Positions 11,755-22,883 of a stretch of 48,636 bases of DNA are shown piece after piece. A program made the position numbers and the translations under genes. Numbering within the stretch: the stretch's first letter is position 1; each line of letters begins with the position of its first letter. The stretch is from Azolla pinnata (lineage: Eukaryota > Streptophyta > Polypodiopsida > Salviniales > Salviniaceae), in the NCBI GenBank assembly GCA_037176905.1, contig JBBBWG010030577.1, positions 1-48,636 on the forward strand. The letters are read 5' to 3'. The notes beneath the pieces were generated by a model. It worked only from the letters and a program-made list of their open reading frames with translations. It made no database searches and was not told the DNA's origin.

Positions 11755-12660
11755 TCTGATATAGACCAGAAAAATCTATTTGTTTGCAAAATCCGAGCCA
11801 AAGAGAATAAGGTAGTATGATAATGTAGCAGAAATGGAGATGACAAGGGAGATTTTTGTTCTTTTTCAGATGGCTTCAAGAAAAATTGGCTCCTGGTGAA
11901 GTAGATTCAAAGTAATGGTATACAGAAAAACTATCTGTGATATATCTGAGCATGTACTTGGATGCCATCTAAATTTGTTTCATTCTCTCTCAAGCTAGTT
12001 CTGAAAATGAAGAATTATGTGCCTATCCGATTGCATACATAGCACCCTGTATGTGATCGAGTAAGAGCACGATATAAAAGCCGTCAATCACGTGCCCGTT
12101 CCTATTTTGTTTCCTACCACAATAATTGTGGAGTTTTGTTTCTGCTGTATCTATGTCTTACACCAGTTGAAATACTCTGCTCTTCATGTGAAACTACTCT
12201 CAAAGGCAGTTCTCGTATGCTGGAAAACACTTCTGTATGCAAGATTATTGTGTTGTGTCATTTGGTATCATATGCTGGAACTCTTCTTCTGCGTGCAAAG
12301 ATTTTTGCTATTTGCATGATGAAGAAGAAGAAAGTATTGGAAAAAAACAAAAGAATGGCAACATTTCAGCAAAATATTCAGACGAACTCTATCAATTTGG
12401 AGTACAGTTCTTTTCCTGTAGAATATGCTGGAAGGCATGAAGGCGAAAGGAATGAAATGGGGAGAGATGTGAATGGAAATGCCAATGTGCGTGAGCTATA
12501 TCCTAAAATTGATACTCAAGGTTTTTCTCAAAAGACTCTTAAGAGATGTAGAAATAGCTCCACCCATTCATGGCAGAGGAAGCTTGGATTTCGCCCACAT
12601 TGATATTGTTGTAGGGAGGAAGAAGCAACGAGGTCTGTCTCTACACACAGCGAACGATAG
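11755..12660. other. Intergenic spacer
   Basis: Presumed 3' UTR of the PUS1-like gene followed by upstream DNA of the CCR4-like gene. A TATAAAA-like stretch (about 12073-12079) and a G-box CACGTG (12089-12094) lie about 820 bp before the CCR4-like ATG. Whether they are used is unknown. No gene is supported here. Confidence 0.5.
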
Positions 12661-12663
12661 GTT

Positions 12664-12672
12664 TTAGGGTTT
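12664..12672 (-). promoter_or_regulatory. Telo-box before CCR4-like gene
   Basis: TTAGGGTTT (AAACCCTAA on the minus strand) lies 237 bp before the proposed ATG at 12909. It is the third gene on this strand with such a motif near its start. Confidence 0.5.
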
Positions 12673-12908
12673 CAGACATGTCCTTGAAATGACAGCTCAA
12701 TTCAGTGCAGATCTTGACATTGGGGTGTACGCTTATCAATAGATCAATGGCCGGGTGATGGTGGGGGTTGTATATGTATGTGTTTTCTGATCCCTGCGAG
12801 TCTCTCCTTCGCACCTGGTCCACAGGGACGGAAAAGACGAAAGACCCATCCAGCAAAACCACATTCATACCTCGACAAGGTAAACTCCCGCTTGCTCCTC
12901 AGCTCCCT

Positions 12909-15900
12909 ATGCTCTCTGCCCCGAGGGTGTTGCTGTTGATCCGACGTGAAATTTGTTGTTGTTGTTGGAGCTTCTCTGCTCGGGTTTGTCGTGCCCCTTT
13001 AGGGATACAGAATGAAACGGAAGAAAGAGACGTTAATCATCCACTAGATTCCCCCAGTGGAAATCAGCTCATCTAAAAAGAGACGTTAATCATCTACTAG
13101 ATGCCCCTTGAGTCAGCTTATCCGCTGCTTATCTATGATTGTACTGTATGCATTGAAGAAAGAAAGAAACAATCCTTAGAATTTCTGGAGAGCCCATTGT
13201 TGGTATCGATTTCAGTAGCAGTGAGGGAATTGAATGATGATTTGCATGATTTTTAAGAGCATGATCTGCATATAAATACATATAGCATCTATATGATGCT
13301 TTGTGCTGAAGGAGCATATGGTGTCTCATCTCAGGTGGTGTGGTGGAGTGAGACTACGGCAGAAATTGACACAATTTCACATAGGGAAACTGCACCAGGA
13401 TAACACTGCGAGTTCAAACCCATTTAACATAGTACCTCTTCATGTTTCAAAACTCCCAGAATATCCCATGACCAGATTAGAGGCGTGTGAATCATCATTA
13501 AGGATATCAATAGACTTTTCCTGGAGCCCGAATTGCAATTTTTGTTATGATTCTGTGTGCAAATCGTGCTGTTAGAAAAGTTTGAGGTTCTGAAATCAAC
13601 AATTCACCTTGATTTTGAGAACATGCTTGTTCATGCATTCTAACAGTCCGTCAGGATGTGAACCATTTTCCTGTCATTATTGGTGATTCTAAGCTTAATA
13701 ATGCTGTCAGAATCTATGGAGAGCTCTCGTTCACTTCATGAATTCTATGATCTCTTTGTTAAATTGGTAGTGGCAGCCTGCTCACTAACCTTTCATTAAT
13801 TCTGTTTGGTGGCTGGGGCATTTTGGTTATTGAGATTGGTGTGTGGGTATAACAAATGATGATTGTTGCCTGTAGGTCAATTTTGGCATGTTGCGGATTA
13901 CTTACACATGCTTGTCTCGTCTCCAAATGCATGTATGCTGTCAACAGTGGGTGTGTTTTTTTAGACCTTCATGTGTTAGTTTCATAGGAAGTGGAGGGAA
14001 ATGATTCGCTGTTCACTGATTTAGGGAAGTGTTTTTTTCCTTCTTAAGTTGAGGATGTAGAGTCTATTTCGAATATGGATGCTCATAAATCATTTTTTGC
14101 ATCCAGAGTTTTACAATTTTTTGTGATTTTTATGTTTTAAGTTTCACCTAGAATAACGGGAAGTGATGTAGTATTCGATTGTTCAGATGTTTGTTTTCCT
14201 TCATAAGTTCGCGATGCAATTCTATTTTGAATATGGAAACTGTTTGAAATTTCAAATTTTAGACATTTTCTGATTTTCATTACTATAGGCTTTTGTGTGT
14301 TCCATTCCTTCATTTTCGCTTCTAGACCTTGTATGCATTAAGATTTTGTCCCAGCACACATCGTCTTCTCATCAAAATGTAGAAAGGAAAATAAGCACTT
14401 GTACTCTCTGTCAAGCTCATATAAATTTTACTTTTGCAGAGAAATATGGCCACATCAGCTACATGGAAACCTACATTTGCTCCGATTGGGGAATCATCAA
14501 GCAGTATTCTGTCTAATGAAAAGGGTAGGCTGAAGTTACATAACGACTGGTGAGAGAGAAGAATAGAGATAAATCATAACAATGTAATCTGTTTGAAAAT
14601 TGTTTTTAATTGATTTGATATGTCTCTCAGAGAATCCTATCAGGCTTGTTTCTTACAACATTCTCGCTCAGGCAAGAGCTTGTTGGAATATGTCGTAAGT
14701 AGGAGTATGTTTCTGCCCATTATGTTAGCTGATCAGTTGTGTTTTGTTTGCCATTTTACAATAGGCTTATGTAAAAAGTGTCTTATTTCCACATTCACCT
14801 CCAGGCTGTCTTCGGTTAGTGGAACGTCATTTATTGCTCTTGTATTTTTCTTGTATAGGTGAAGATATGTACCGAATGACAAATTGATAATTGGGTGTAT
14901 ACGTTTTCTCTTAGATGGAAGGCACGCTCTCAAGCTTTATTGGACCGGCTCTTAAGTTTTGAGGCAGATATTCTTTGCTTACAGGTGAAGGTCTTTCTTA
15001 TAGTATTCTGAAGTAAAATAATCTACAGAATAATTAAGAGTACTGGTACGCATTATCTATTGTCTCCAGCTGTATCTTTTAATGGTAAAATGCTGATATC
15101 AGGATTATATGCATGAGTTTTAGGAGCTCGATGAGTTTGAAAGCTTTTACAAGGGGCAGCTTGCTAAACATGGCTATTCAAGCATATACCTGAAACGGCC
15201 AGGCAAGAAAAGAGATGGGTGTGGCATATTTTACCAACAAGATCGGTGAGTTCTTTTGAAGAAGATTACATTCAAGTAGTTCGTTGCGTTCCATATGTCA
15301 GTTGGGTTGTGTTTGCTGTAACTAGTAATAAGAAATGTAAGGAAATAAATGGTAAGAGGGTGCAAATCTACCCGACCATCCCCCAACAGTAGTAAGAGAT
15401 AAGCCCGATTCCCCCATCGAATATAGACTTGAACCTCACAAGAAGTAGCTAACCCTTTTTATTAGTCGAAACTTGACATTTTAGTGATCAACTGACGAGA
15501 TCCTCAGTATATTCTACCAACAAGATTGGTAAATCTTTTGAAATGGATGAATTTCAAATGGTTCTTTGCCCTCCACAAACTAGTTGGTTTGAGTTTGTAT
15601 TTTCAGAAATCTTCGCTAGTGACGAGAAAAATTGAAGTAAAAATTAAAAGAGGGCGCTAATCTTTGTGTGGCAAAAGACGAGCCTGAATCCTTTGCTGTC
15701 CCTTACCTTGTCTTCAGCAGTTGATCCGGGAAATATATGTAGATAATAAGAGCTTTGCCATACAAAGACATGAGAAGATAGCTAGCCCACTTTTAAAGCT
15801 GAATCTTTAGGTCCTCTCACTGAATGATTGATTATAAACCAATCTTCCCAACTCTTTTAACTTCACAGACAACAGGAGGCTAGAAAAAAGCTATGATAAA

Positions 15901-17036
15901 AGCTACTAATTGGTTATGCTCGTAACATGCAAAACCAAAGTTCTAAAGTTCAATCAATTTTTATTACTGTAGTCTTGAATTGATCGATCAAGAGTTCATA
16001 CACTATAATGATCTAGTTCCCAGAAACGAGCCAGAGGAAGAGGTCACAAATGGAGAATCTTCTGACACTGAATCAGGTAACTTTCTCATTGTTTGAAGCT
16101 CAGTATGCCTCGAGTCAACTAACAAAAATGTAACTTGATGTGATCATAGATAGAGGTGATCCGAATGATCCAAAAGTGCGTTTGAGAAGGGATTGTGTTG
16201 GGATTCTGGCTGCGTTCAGAGTGCCTCATTTATCAGACAACGTTTTCCTTTTGGCAAACACACACATTTATTGGTAATACAAAATAACATTGATGTGTCT
16301 TGTTAGTGTTATTTTGTTGGATGGATGCATGCGTTGATCATTCGGTCAGACGACTTCTTTCTTGGTTCAGTTTTGGGTGTCGTAATTCTCATTTTTGGAT
16401 TTAAATATTCAGGGATCCAGAATGGGTGGATGTGAAGCTGGCGCAAGCAAATTATCTAGTAAAATGTGTCCTGGAATTCCGAAGGAAGCTAGAAAACAAC
16501 TTGAGCGAGAATGTCCCTGTGATTATATGCGGGGATTTCAATTCGACGCCTGGGGATAAGGTAGCCAAGCAATACATACTATTCTGATTTGTTGTGGTCT
16601 GATAATCGATTCGATTGTCTTTGTGCATATACATAATCGATTTGTTGTGGTCTGATAATCGATTCGATGGTCTTAAATACGTTAGGTATATACTTATCTT
16701 ACATCCAGTAGAACTGTTGAAGATCTGCTCTCGGATTTGTCGGTAAAAGATCAAAACCAGGAAGTGGAGGATGCAAAGAGCAGGGACTCGATACTACCAC
16801 TTCGAAGCGTGTATGGTTGTGTGCAAGGAGAACCTGCTTTTACAAATTTCACGCCTGACTTCACGGGCACTCTGGATTACATCTTTGCATCTTCTTTGGA
16901 GCACATCGAAGCTGTGGGCCTCTTGGAGCTTCCTACACATGACTCAGTTGAGGTGGTTGGTGGACTCCCAAACAGGTCTCATCCCAGTGATCACTTGCCC
17001 ATTGGATTTGAGTTCATCATTCACAGGAGAAAGTGA
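12909..17036 (+). CDS. CCR4-like endonuclease/exonuclease/phosphatase nuclease
   Basis: Related to plant carbon catabolite repressor 4 homologs, Mg-dependent nucleases of the deadenylase family; this subgroup lacks the LRR region. Exons 12909-12983, 14440-14524, 14631-14671, 14765-14814, 14915-14984, 15124-15245, 15973-16076, 16150-16273, 16413-16560, 16686-17036 give 389 aa. Visible motifs: VSYNILAQ, ADILCLQELDEF (metal-binding Glu), KRDGCGIFY, NTHIYWDPEW, GDFNSTPGDK, TGTLDYIFAS and SDHLPIGFEF (catalytic Asp-His). Exon 1 is inferred from phase: MLSAPRVLLLIRRE... joins in frame to RNMATSATWKP and looks like an organelle leader. If it is wrong, translation starts at 14446 (362 aa). Intron 3 is GC-AG (donor at 14672). 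Introns 6 and 9 and the last exon carry tandem duplications. Confidence 0.93.
15205..15690. repeat. Duplicated exon 6 end inside intron 6
   Basis: The last bases of exon 6 and its donor (TACCAACAAGATCGGTGAGT, from about 15230) recur diverged 283 bp downstream (TACCAACAAGATTGGTAAAT, from about 15513). Similarity continues through TTCTTTTGAA..., GTTGGGTT and AGAGGG(T/C)GC. The second copy keeps a GT at the donor position but is not needed by the gene model. Confidence 0.75.
16586..16668. repeat. 53-bp tandem duplication in intron 9
   Basis: Two identical 30-bp blocks (GATTTGTTGTGGTCTGATAA plus ten more bases) start at 16586 and 16639, a period of 53 bp, within intron 9 of the CCR4-like gene. 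Confidence 0.85.
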
Positions 17037-17090
17037 TCAGTGATCACTTGCCCATTGGATTTGAGTTCATCATTCACAGGAGAAAGTGAT
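16985..17090. repeat. 53-bp duplication of the 3' coding end
   Basis: Bases 16985-17037 are repeated exactly at 17038-17090. The first copy holds the final 16 codons and stop of the CCR4-like gene; the second lies wholly after the stop. The exact match implies a recent event. Confidence 0.95.
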
Positions 17091-17091
17091 T

Positions 17092-17146
17092 GTGATTCAC
17101 GATCGCAATCACGATCATGATCACGATCACGATCACGATCACGATT
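17092..17146. repeat. (ATCACG)n microsatellite in 3' UTR
   Basis: A hexamer array of CACGAT/ATCACG units directly follows the duplicated coding end and lies in the likely 3' UTR. Confidence 0.85.
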
Positions 17147-18072
17147 GCGTTGTGTGTTGTGAAAAGCTTTTGATCTCTCTCTCTCACATGTTTTTGTTTC
17201 TACTCTTTGCACCGCTTCATCTTCTATCTGCTTATCGGTAGCAAGCTAAGCATGTAAAAAAGCTGATTGTTTTGTACTCTCAAGAGCCTGAAAATTTTTG
17301 CAATGACGATCGTATTGAATGTATGTTGATAAGAGTTTGGTTGTCCAGACAATTCAGATCATCCTGTCTTCTGCTTCAAGGGCATTGATGTTTGATGATT
17401 TTATGTAATTTGCATCAAAGCTTTAAAACACCTTCATGAGATTTTGTCTATTTAACACCATTTGGGACATTTTCTAACAACCATTTTAAGGTTTTAAAGC
17501 ATCTCTCATCAAAGACTACCTTATATATATATATATACTCTTAACAAAGGTAAAAATTGCCTCAGATACTTAGCAAGCGATGAAAAAGCAATCATCAAAC
17601 ATAAACTCGATCTCTCGCAAACCTTTTCATACATTCTGTAAGAGTACATCGGAAATAAAACACGCCATCAACTGAAAGTTTTGTGAGATTTGACTGAAAT
17701 AGCACATTAAAACTTATCTCCCCTCCAAATCGGATTGGTATGTATACATGCTCAAGTTAATTTAATGTCTGAATACCACTCTACTTTTTAGCTTCTCTTG
17801 ATTGGCAACAATCCCATTGGCATGAAACACAAACTTCCAAACCAGTGTTCCACAGCAGAAGGGAGGAAGACTTCAGACAGCGTATTGACAACAAAACTGA
17901 AGTTCTTTTTATTCATGAAATAGTAACCAGTTTCCCTCAGGTAGAAACGAACTAATCTGAATTCAAAACCCCCAGTTAAGCCAAAATGCCTCTTACTCTT
18001 AATTCATACAAAATATTATGTTAATTAATGGGTGCACAAAAAACACTCACTGGCAATGAATTGAACAAAAAA
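17147..18072. other. Convergent spacer between CCR4-like and IMPDH genes
   Basis: The two genes end facing each other and this AT-rich stretch must hold both 3' UTRs. It contains a short (TA)n run at about 17523-17537. Nothing else is recognisable. Confidence 0.6.
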
Positions 18073-18213
18073 TCAAAATGCCTTCTTTTCATATGATACT
18101 AGATGGTGAACTCCCCCTTCAACCTGAGCAGCTCCGGTACGAACCTATAGACCATCAAGTATGTATAATAAGGAAATCAGTCTAAACAAAAACATAAACA
18201 AACACAAATACAT

Positions 18214-18277
<64 letters not shown>

Positions 18278-20743
18278 TATACAGACACACACACATATAT
18301 ACATAGATGTCTAACTCACCTCAAGCCTAATGTTGCCACTTGCAAGGCAGCTATGAGCTTCCTGTATAGACTTCACTCCAAGATCTTGGAACCCTTGCTT
18401 GACTGCATGCATTGTATATGGCAATAGCTTGAGAATGGATCCTTTGTCAGCTACAGCACCTGAAACACCTTGCGCAATCTTCAGCTTCGATTTATCTCCT
18501 AGATAACGGGAATCGCTGCCCTTTGTCATGGCCTCAAGAGATCCCATTCCTCTATACTTCTTGAGACGCCGGCCATTCTGTACCAAAAAGCCTCCATGGT
18601 TTAAGAGCTGAGCGACGAATGCATGTGTATGTAGCAATAATGGAACGTAGAAGAGGTTTCAGCTTATTATCTCTACTCTAGGATTGCTACAGTGATCCAA
18701 GTGACAAGGAAAGACATACTGCGTAAAGGGACAGGGATTCAATCTTTGCAACTCTAGCTTTTGCAGCAATGAAGGTCACCCAGGAATCTTGGGAGGCATC
18801 ATGTAAAAATTACCTCCAAGATTCCTGGGTGATATTCACATAGAAGGCTGCTTCTCTACGAGTGCACATGAACGTTATCTCACCTCATAAAAGTACTCGC
18901 CCGGAGCTTCGGTTGTTCCTGCAAGGAAGCTTCCCATCATCACAGTGGATGCTCCAAGAACAAGGGCCTTCACAATGTGGCCTGAGAAGGAGATGCCACC
19001 ATCTGCAATGATTGGGACATCCAACTGCTTTGCGAAAGAGGCAGTCTTGTACACAGCTGTGGCCTAGTAATACAAATGGAAAACGCTCCTCTTTTTGAAT
19101 AGACATGCATATACCAACATAAATCAAACAAAGCTCTTTTCATACGATACCATGAATCAAGACAATGCATCTTAAATACAGAATCACAGAAAATACTTCC
19201 GCCCAGATTGTAGAACATGCATAAACACACCAACTTCTTAGCATGAACATACACACAATCATGGCGGTAAAGGTTCTCTACATTAAAACAAAAATGCATA
19301 CGAAGGCTCCCTCCTTCAAATAAAACCTTGCACACCTCATACTGGGCTTGAATACAGACATATACTCTTTAAAAAGATTAAGACTGCATAGACATACACA
19401 TGCAAACATGGCATTTACATATATACTCCTTAAAAAGAGCACCCACACAGATGTTTGAGCCGATCTGTATACATACACTATTTAAAAAAGATTCAATTTA
19501 TATATATCATGCAAACATGGGCATTTACATAAAATCTACATCGGCATATATTCTTTGAAAGATCGACGGAAAGACATATACTCCTTAAGAAGTTGATATA
19601 CATATGCATATGCATATACTCTACATACATGCTACATCTTTTGAAATACATAGAATTTTAAACAAGAACATGGGGCATTCAAGATTTAGTAAAGACTATG
19701 ATGAGCTGACTAACCTGGCCTCTTCCCACAGCACAAACTTCTTGAGTGGTGCAAATAGATCCTGATCCCATGCCCACTCGCAACGCATCGGCTCCGGCTT
19801 CGATAAGATTCCTAGCTTGGTAGCTGGTAACGATGTTACCAGCGATGACATCCAAGTTAGGGTAAGCTCTCTTTGAGAAGGCGAGCATCTCCTTCTGGTA
19901 CACTGAATCGCCCTGGGAGCTATCTAGGACTATGACATTCACACCAGCTTCAACAAGCATCTGGAGCCTCTCTTTGTCGCTGTCTCGGGTCCCAATGGCA
20001 GCTCCGATGAGGAGCTTTCCATCAGGGCCAAGCGAGGGCGGGCCACCAGGAGATGGGAGATCTCTTTGCTTCAGCAGATCTTTCCTACACAGGAGATCTA
20101 CAACCTTTCCGTCTTCCGACACTATGGGCAACCAGCCCTTCTTGCTGCGGATGAGAATTCCAGAGGCTTCTTCGAAGCTCACCCCGTCGGGAGCGGTGAT
20201 GAGATCGCTCACCATAACCTCGCGGAGCTCCGTGAAGCGATCGCTCACGAAATCGATATCGCGGCTCGTGACTAGCCCGAGAAGCTTCGAATCGATGCTC
20301 CCATCCTCAGTTACGAGCACCACCGGGGAGAAGCCGCGATCCGCTTTCAGAGCATCGATTTCCGCGACCCTATCGCAAGGCTTGAAGCAAACAGGGTCGA
20401 GGACGAAGCCTACCTTCAGGGACTTGGCCTTCTTGACCATGGAAGCTTGCTGGAGGGGGGGAGCGTTGTAGTGGATGATGCCGACGCCGCCGACGTGGGC
20501 CATGGAAGCGGCCATGGAAGCTTCGGTGACGGTGTCCATGGGGGAGGAGATGCAGGGAGTCCTGATGGAGATGTTCCTGGTGAGGCGGGTGGAGAGATCG
20601 ACGGAATCGGTGGGGAAGCCGATGGGGCGCGGGTGGAAGATGATGTCTTCGTAGGTGTAGGAGTAGCCCTGGTTGAACATGGCGGAGGCGGTGAAGCCAT
20701 CCTCCGGCGATGGGGGGAGGGTTAGCACAGAGCCGTTCTCCAT
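18073..20743 (-). CDS. Inosine-5'-monophosphate dehydrogenase
   Basis: Converts IMP to XMP with NAD+, the committing step of guanine nucleotide synthesis, in the cytosol. Exons on the minus strand: 20743-19715, 19063-18884, 18577-18320, 18144-18073; all junctions are phase 0. The product is 512 aa (Arabidopsis enzymes about 503). Seen: N-terminal barrel part ([21 protein letters not shown]), a CBS-domain pair (about 110-230), [17 protein letters not shown], the catalytic loop GSGSICTTQ with Cys331, [31 protein letters not shown], the flap KKYRGMGS and the C-terminal end [12 protein letters not shown]. The ATG at 20743 ([11 protein letters not shown]) is chosen over a TTG two codons upstream. 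The leader is a long GAA/GGA-rich minisatellite. Introns carry an inverted repeat, a (CA)n run and decayed repeats. Confidence 0.97.
18219..18275. repeat. (GT)n microsatellite in IMPDH intron 3
   Basis: About 27 uninterrupted TG dinucleotides lie in the 175-bp intron between the last two exons; they read (CA)n in the transcript. Likely length-polymorphic. Confidence 0.95.
18776..18832. repeat. 21-bp inverted repeat in IMPDH intron 2
   Basis: Arm 18776-18796 (TCACCCAGGAATCTTGGGAGG) pairs with arm 18812-18832 apart from one extra G and an end mismatch; the loop is 15 nt. It sits 52 bp inside the intron from the exon 2 donor, so the transcript could form a strong hairpin. Confidence 0.9.
19355..19600. 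repeat. Decayed repeats in IMPDH intron 1
   Basis: TATACTC(T/C)TTAAAAAG-like words recur near 19361, 19422, 19473, 19547 and 19575, and ATGCAAACATGG(G)CATTTACAT occurs near 19400 and 19508. This suggests an old tandem repeat with an irregular 50-110 bp period. Confidence 0.6.
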
Positions 20744-20756
20744 AGCCAAGGGATCT

Positions 20757-21290
20757 CGATCTCTCTGCCTCTCCTTCTTCTTCCTCTCCCTCTTCTCCTT
20801 CTCTCTCAGGCCTTGAAGGAGAAGATCCTTCTTCTTCTCCTTCTTCTCTACCTCTCTCCTTCTCTCTCAGGCTTGAAGGAGAAGATCCTACTTCTTCTTC
20901 TTCTTCTTCTTCTCCTCCTCCTCCTTCTCTCTCAGGCTTGAAGGAGAAGATCCTTCTTCTTCTTCTTCTTCTTCTTCTTCTTCTTCTTCTCCTTCTTCTC
21001 TCCCTCTCCTTCTCTCTCAGGCTTGAAGGAGAAGATCCTTCTTCTTCTTCTCCTTCTTCTCCTTCTTCTCTCCCTCTCTCCTTCTCTCTCAGGCTTGAAG
21101 GAGAAGATCCTTCTTCTTCTTCTCCTCCTTCTCCTTCTCCTTCTCCTTCTTCCTCTCCCTCTTCTCCTTCTCTCTCAGGCTTGAAGGAGAAGATCCTTCT
21201 TCTTCTTCTTCTTCTTCTTCTTCTTCTCTCCCTGTCCCTGTCTCTCAGGCTTGAAGGAGAAGCTTCTTCTTCTGCTGCTGCTGCTGCAGA
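20757..21290. repeat. CTT-rich minisatellite in IMPDH leader region
   Basis: Seven units share CTTGAAGGAGAAG, starting near 20812, 20872, 20937, 21022, 21093, 21180 and 21250. They are separated by CTT/CTC tracts of variable length, so spacing ranges from 60 to 87 bp. On the IMPDH strand this is a purine-rich leader beginning right before the ATG. Long frames through it (repeating IFSFKPERE) lack an ATG and are out of phase with IMPDH, so I do not call them genes. Confidence 0.9.
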
Positions 21291-21359
21291 AGCTGGAGCT
21301 GGAGCTCCCAAGCGCTGCAGAAAACCCAAATGCAGGGTATCTCCCCTGTTTTCCCAATA

Positions 21360-22430
21360 TCCTCATCCACCATGTGCACATACATACACATGCATGCACA
21401 TGCATGTATGTCTTGCCTGTCTGTATGTAGTGTGCGTGTATGTATGTATGTGTGCATGTATGTATGCATGTTTGTGTGTATGTATGTATGTTTGTGCGTG
21501 TGTGTGTATGTATGTATGCATATGCATGTGTGGGCGCAGGGGTGTATGTATGTATGTGTGTATGTTTGAGCGTGTGTGTGTATGTATGTATGCATATGCA
21601 TGTGTGGGCGCAGGGGTGTATGTATGTATGTATGTATGTTTGAGCGTGTGTGTGTATGTATGTATGCATATGTATGTGTGGGCGCAGGGGTATGTATGTA
21701 TGTATGTATGTATGTATGTATGCATGTATTTATGTATGTATGTATGTATGCATGTATTTATGTATGTATGCATGCATGTGTGCGTATGTATGTATGTATG
21801 TATGTATGCATGTATGTGTGTATGTATGTTTGTGCGTGTGTGTGTGTATGTATGCATATGTATGTGTGCGCGCGGGTGTGTATGTATGCATGTATGTATA
21901 TATGCATGTATGTGTGCGCGTGGGTGTGTATGTATGTATGTGCGCGTATGCATGTGTGCGTATGTAAGTATGTGTGTGTGCGGGTGTGTATGTGCGTATG
22001 CATGTATGTGTGCGTATGCGTGCATGCATGCCTCATGCGTGTCTATGCATGCCTCATGCGTGTCTATGCATGCATGTATGTGCGTCTGTCTATCTATGTG
22101 TAAGTATGTATGTATGCATGCNNNNNNNNNNNNNNNNNNNNNNNNNNNNNNNNNNNNNNNNNNNNNNNNNNNNNNNNNNNNNNNNNNNNNNNNNNNNNNN
22201 NNNNNNNNNNNNNNNNNNNNNATGCATGCCTCATGCGTGTCTATGCATGCATGTATGTGCGTCTGTCTATCTATGTGTAAGTATGTATGTATGCATGCAT
22301 GTATGTGCGTCTGTCTATCTATGTGTAAGTATGTATGTATGCATGCATGTGTGCATACATGCATGCGTGGGCATGTGTCTACGCATGCATGCATGCATGC
22401 TTGTGCATGTGTGCATGCTGCTTGTGTTTG
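21360..22430. repeat. TGTA/TGCA-rich satellite-like array
   Basis: About 1 kb of TGTATGTA, TGCATGCA and TGTGTG words with larger units of about 74-75 bp (GCATATGCATGTGTGGGCGCAGGGGTGTATG, three copies in 21510-21690) and 48 bp (ATGCATGCATGTATGTGCGTCTGTCTATC...; near 22067, 22246, 22294). The repeat has few stop codons in any frame, which creates long false frames. An assembly gap interrupts it. Confidence 0.9.
22122..22221. other. Assembly gap of 100 N
   Basis: Exactly 100 N lie inside the TGTA/TGCA array; this is the usual placeholder for a gap of unknown size. The sequence on the two sides repeats (22044-22121 equals 22222-22299). Confidence 0.99.
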
Positions 22431-22883
22431 TGCTTAAAACACACATCAAATACATACAGCACAAGGATCTCATCTCCATGTGCAAACAATGCTTTTGATC
22501 ACTTCAGACAAACTGATATGCATATACACAGTAATGGCATATAATGAATCAAAAGGCTCAAGCCTCAAATTTCAACTAGAACCCATCCATGCCTGCAAAG
22601 ATTGCGCAATCCTTCTTCGCACGGATTAATTTACAGACCCATATTCGCACGCCTCCTGCTGTTATACACAAGCTCTTCGCAAGGCAATGGGTCAAAACAA
22701 GATCATCGTAGTAGGGACGAGTAGAAAGCAAACCGTTACGTTTACATCCTCATCATATCTGTGTTTATCCTCTTACATCAATTGCTGTGTTGCTCAAAGT
22801 TTTTTCTAGGGGTTGAGAAAGATGCAGAGATCCGATCTGGCATCGCGGACTGCTAGCTAGCTAGATGGCAAAAAACTTTTGGG
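22431..22883. other. DnaJ 3' UTR and spacer
   Basis: Unremarkable sequence after the DnaJ stop on the minus strand, with a short GCTAGCTAGCTAG run at about 22851-22863. No gene is seen. Confidence 0.6.

Noticed and set aside
15385-15440. tRNA-like wording (GATTCCCCCATCGAATATAGA) in CCR4-like intron 6
   Set aside because: No cloverleaf could be drawn; no acceptor stem pairing.
20812-21265. Regularly spaced 13-mer resembling a CRISPR array
   Set aside because: The spacers are all CTT/CTC simple sequence of variable length, and this is a plant nuclear locus.
20370-21329. Minus-strand frame of about 320 codons with IFSFKPERE repeats overlapping the IMPDH start
   Set aside because: It has no ATG, is out of phase with IMPDH and is built from the leader minisatellite.
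20938-22437. Very long open frames rich in Cys/Met/Tyr/Val or His/Thr/Ile (both strands, up to about 500 codons)
   Set aside because: They follow the TGTA/TGCA and CTT repeats, run through the 100-N gap, and have repeat composition; such repeats simply contain few stops.
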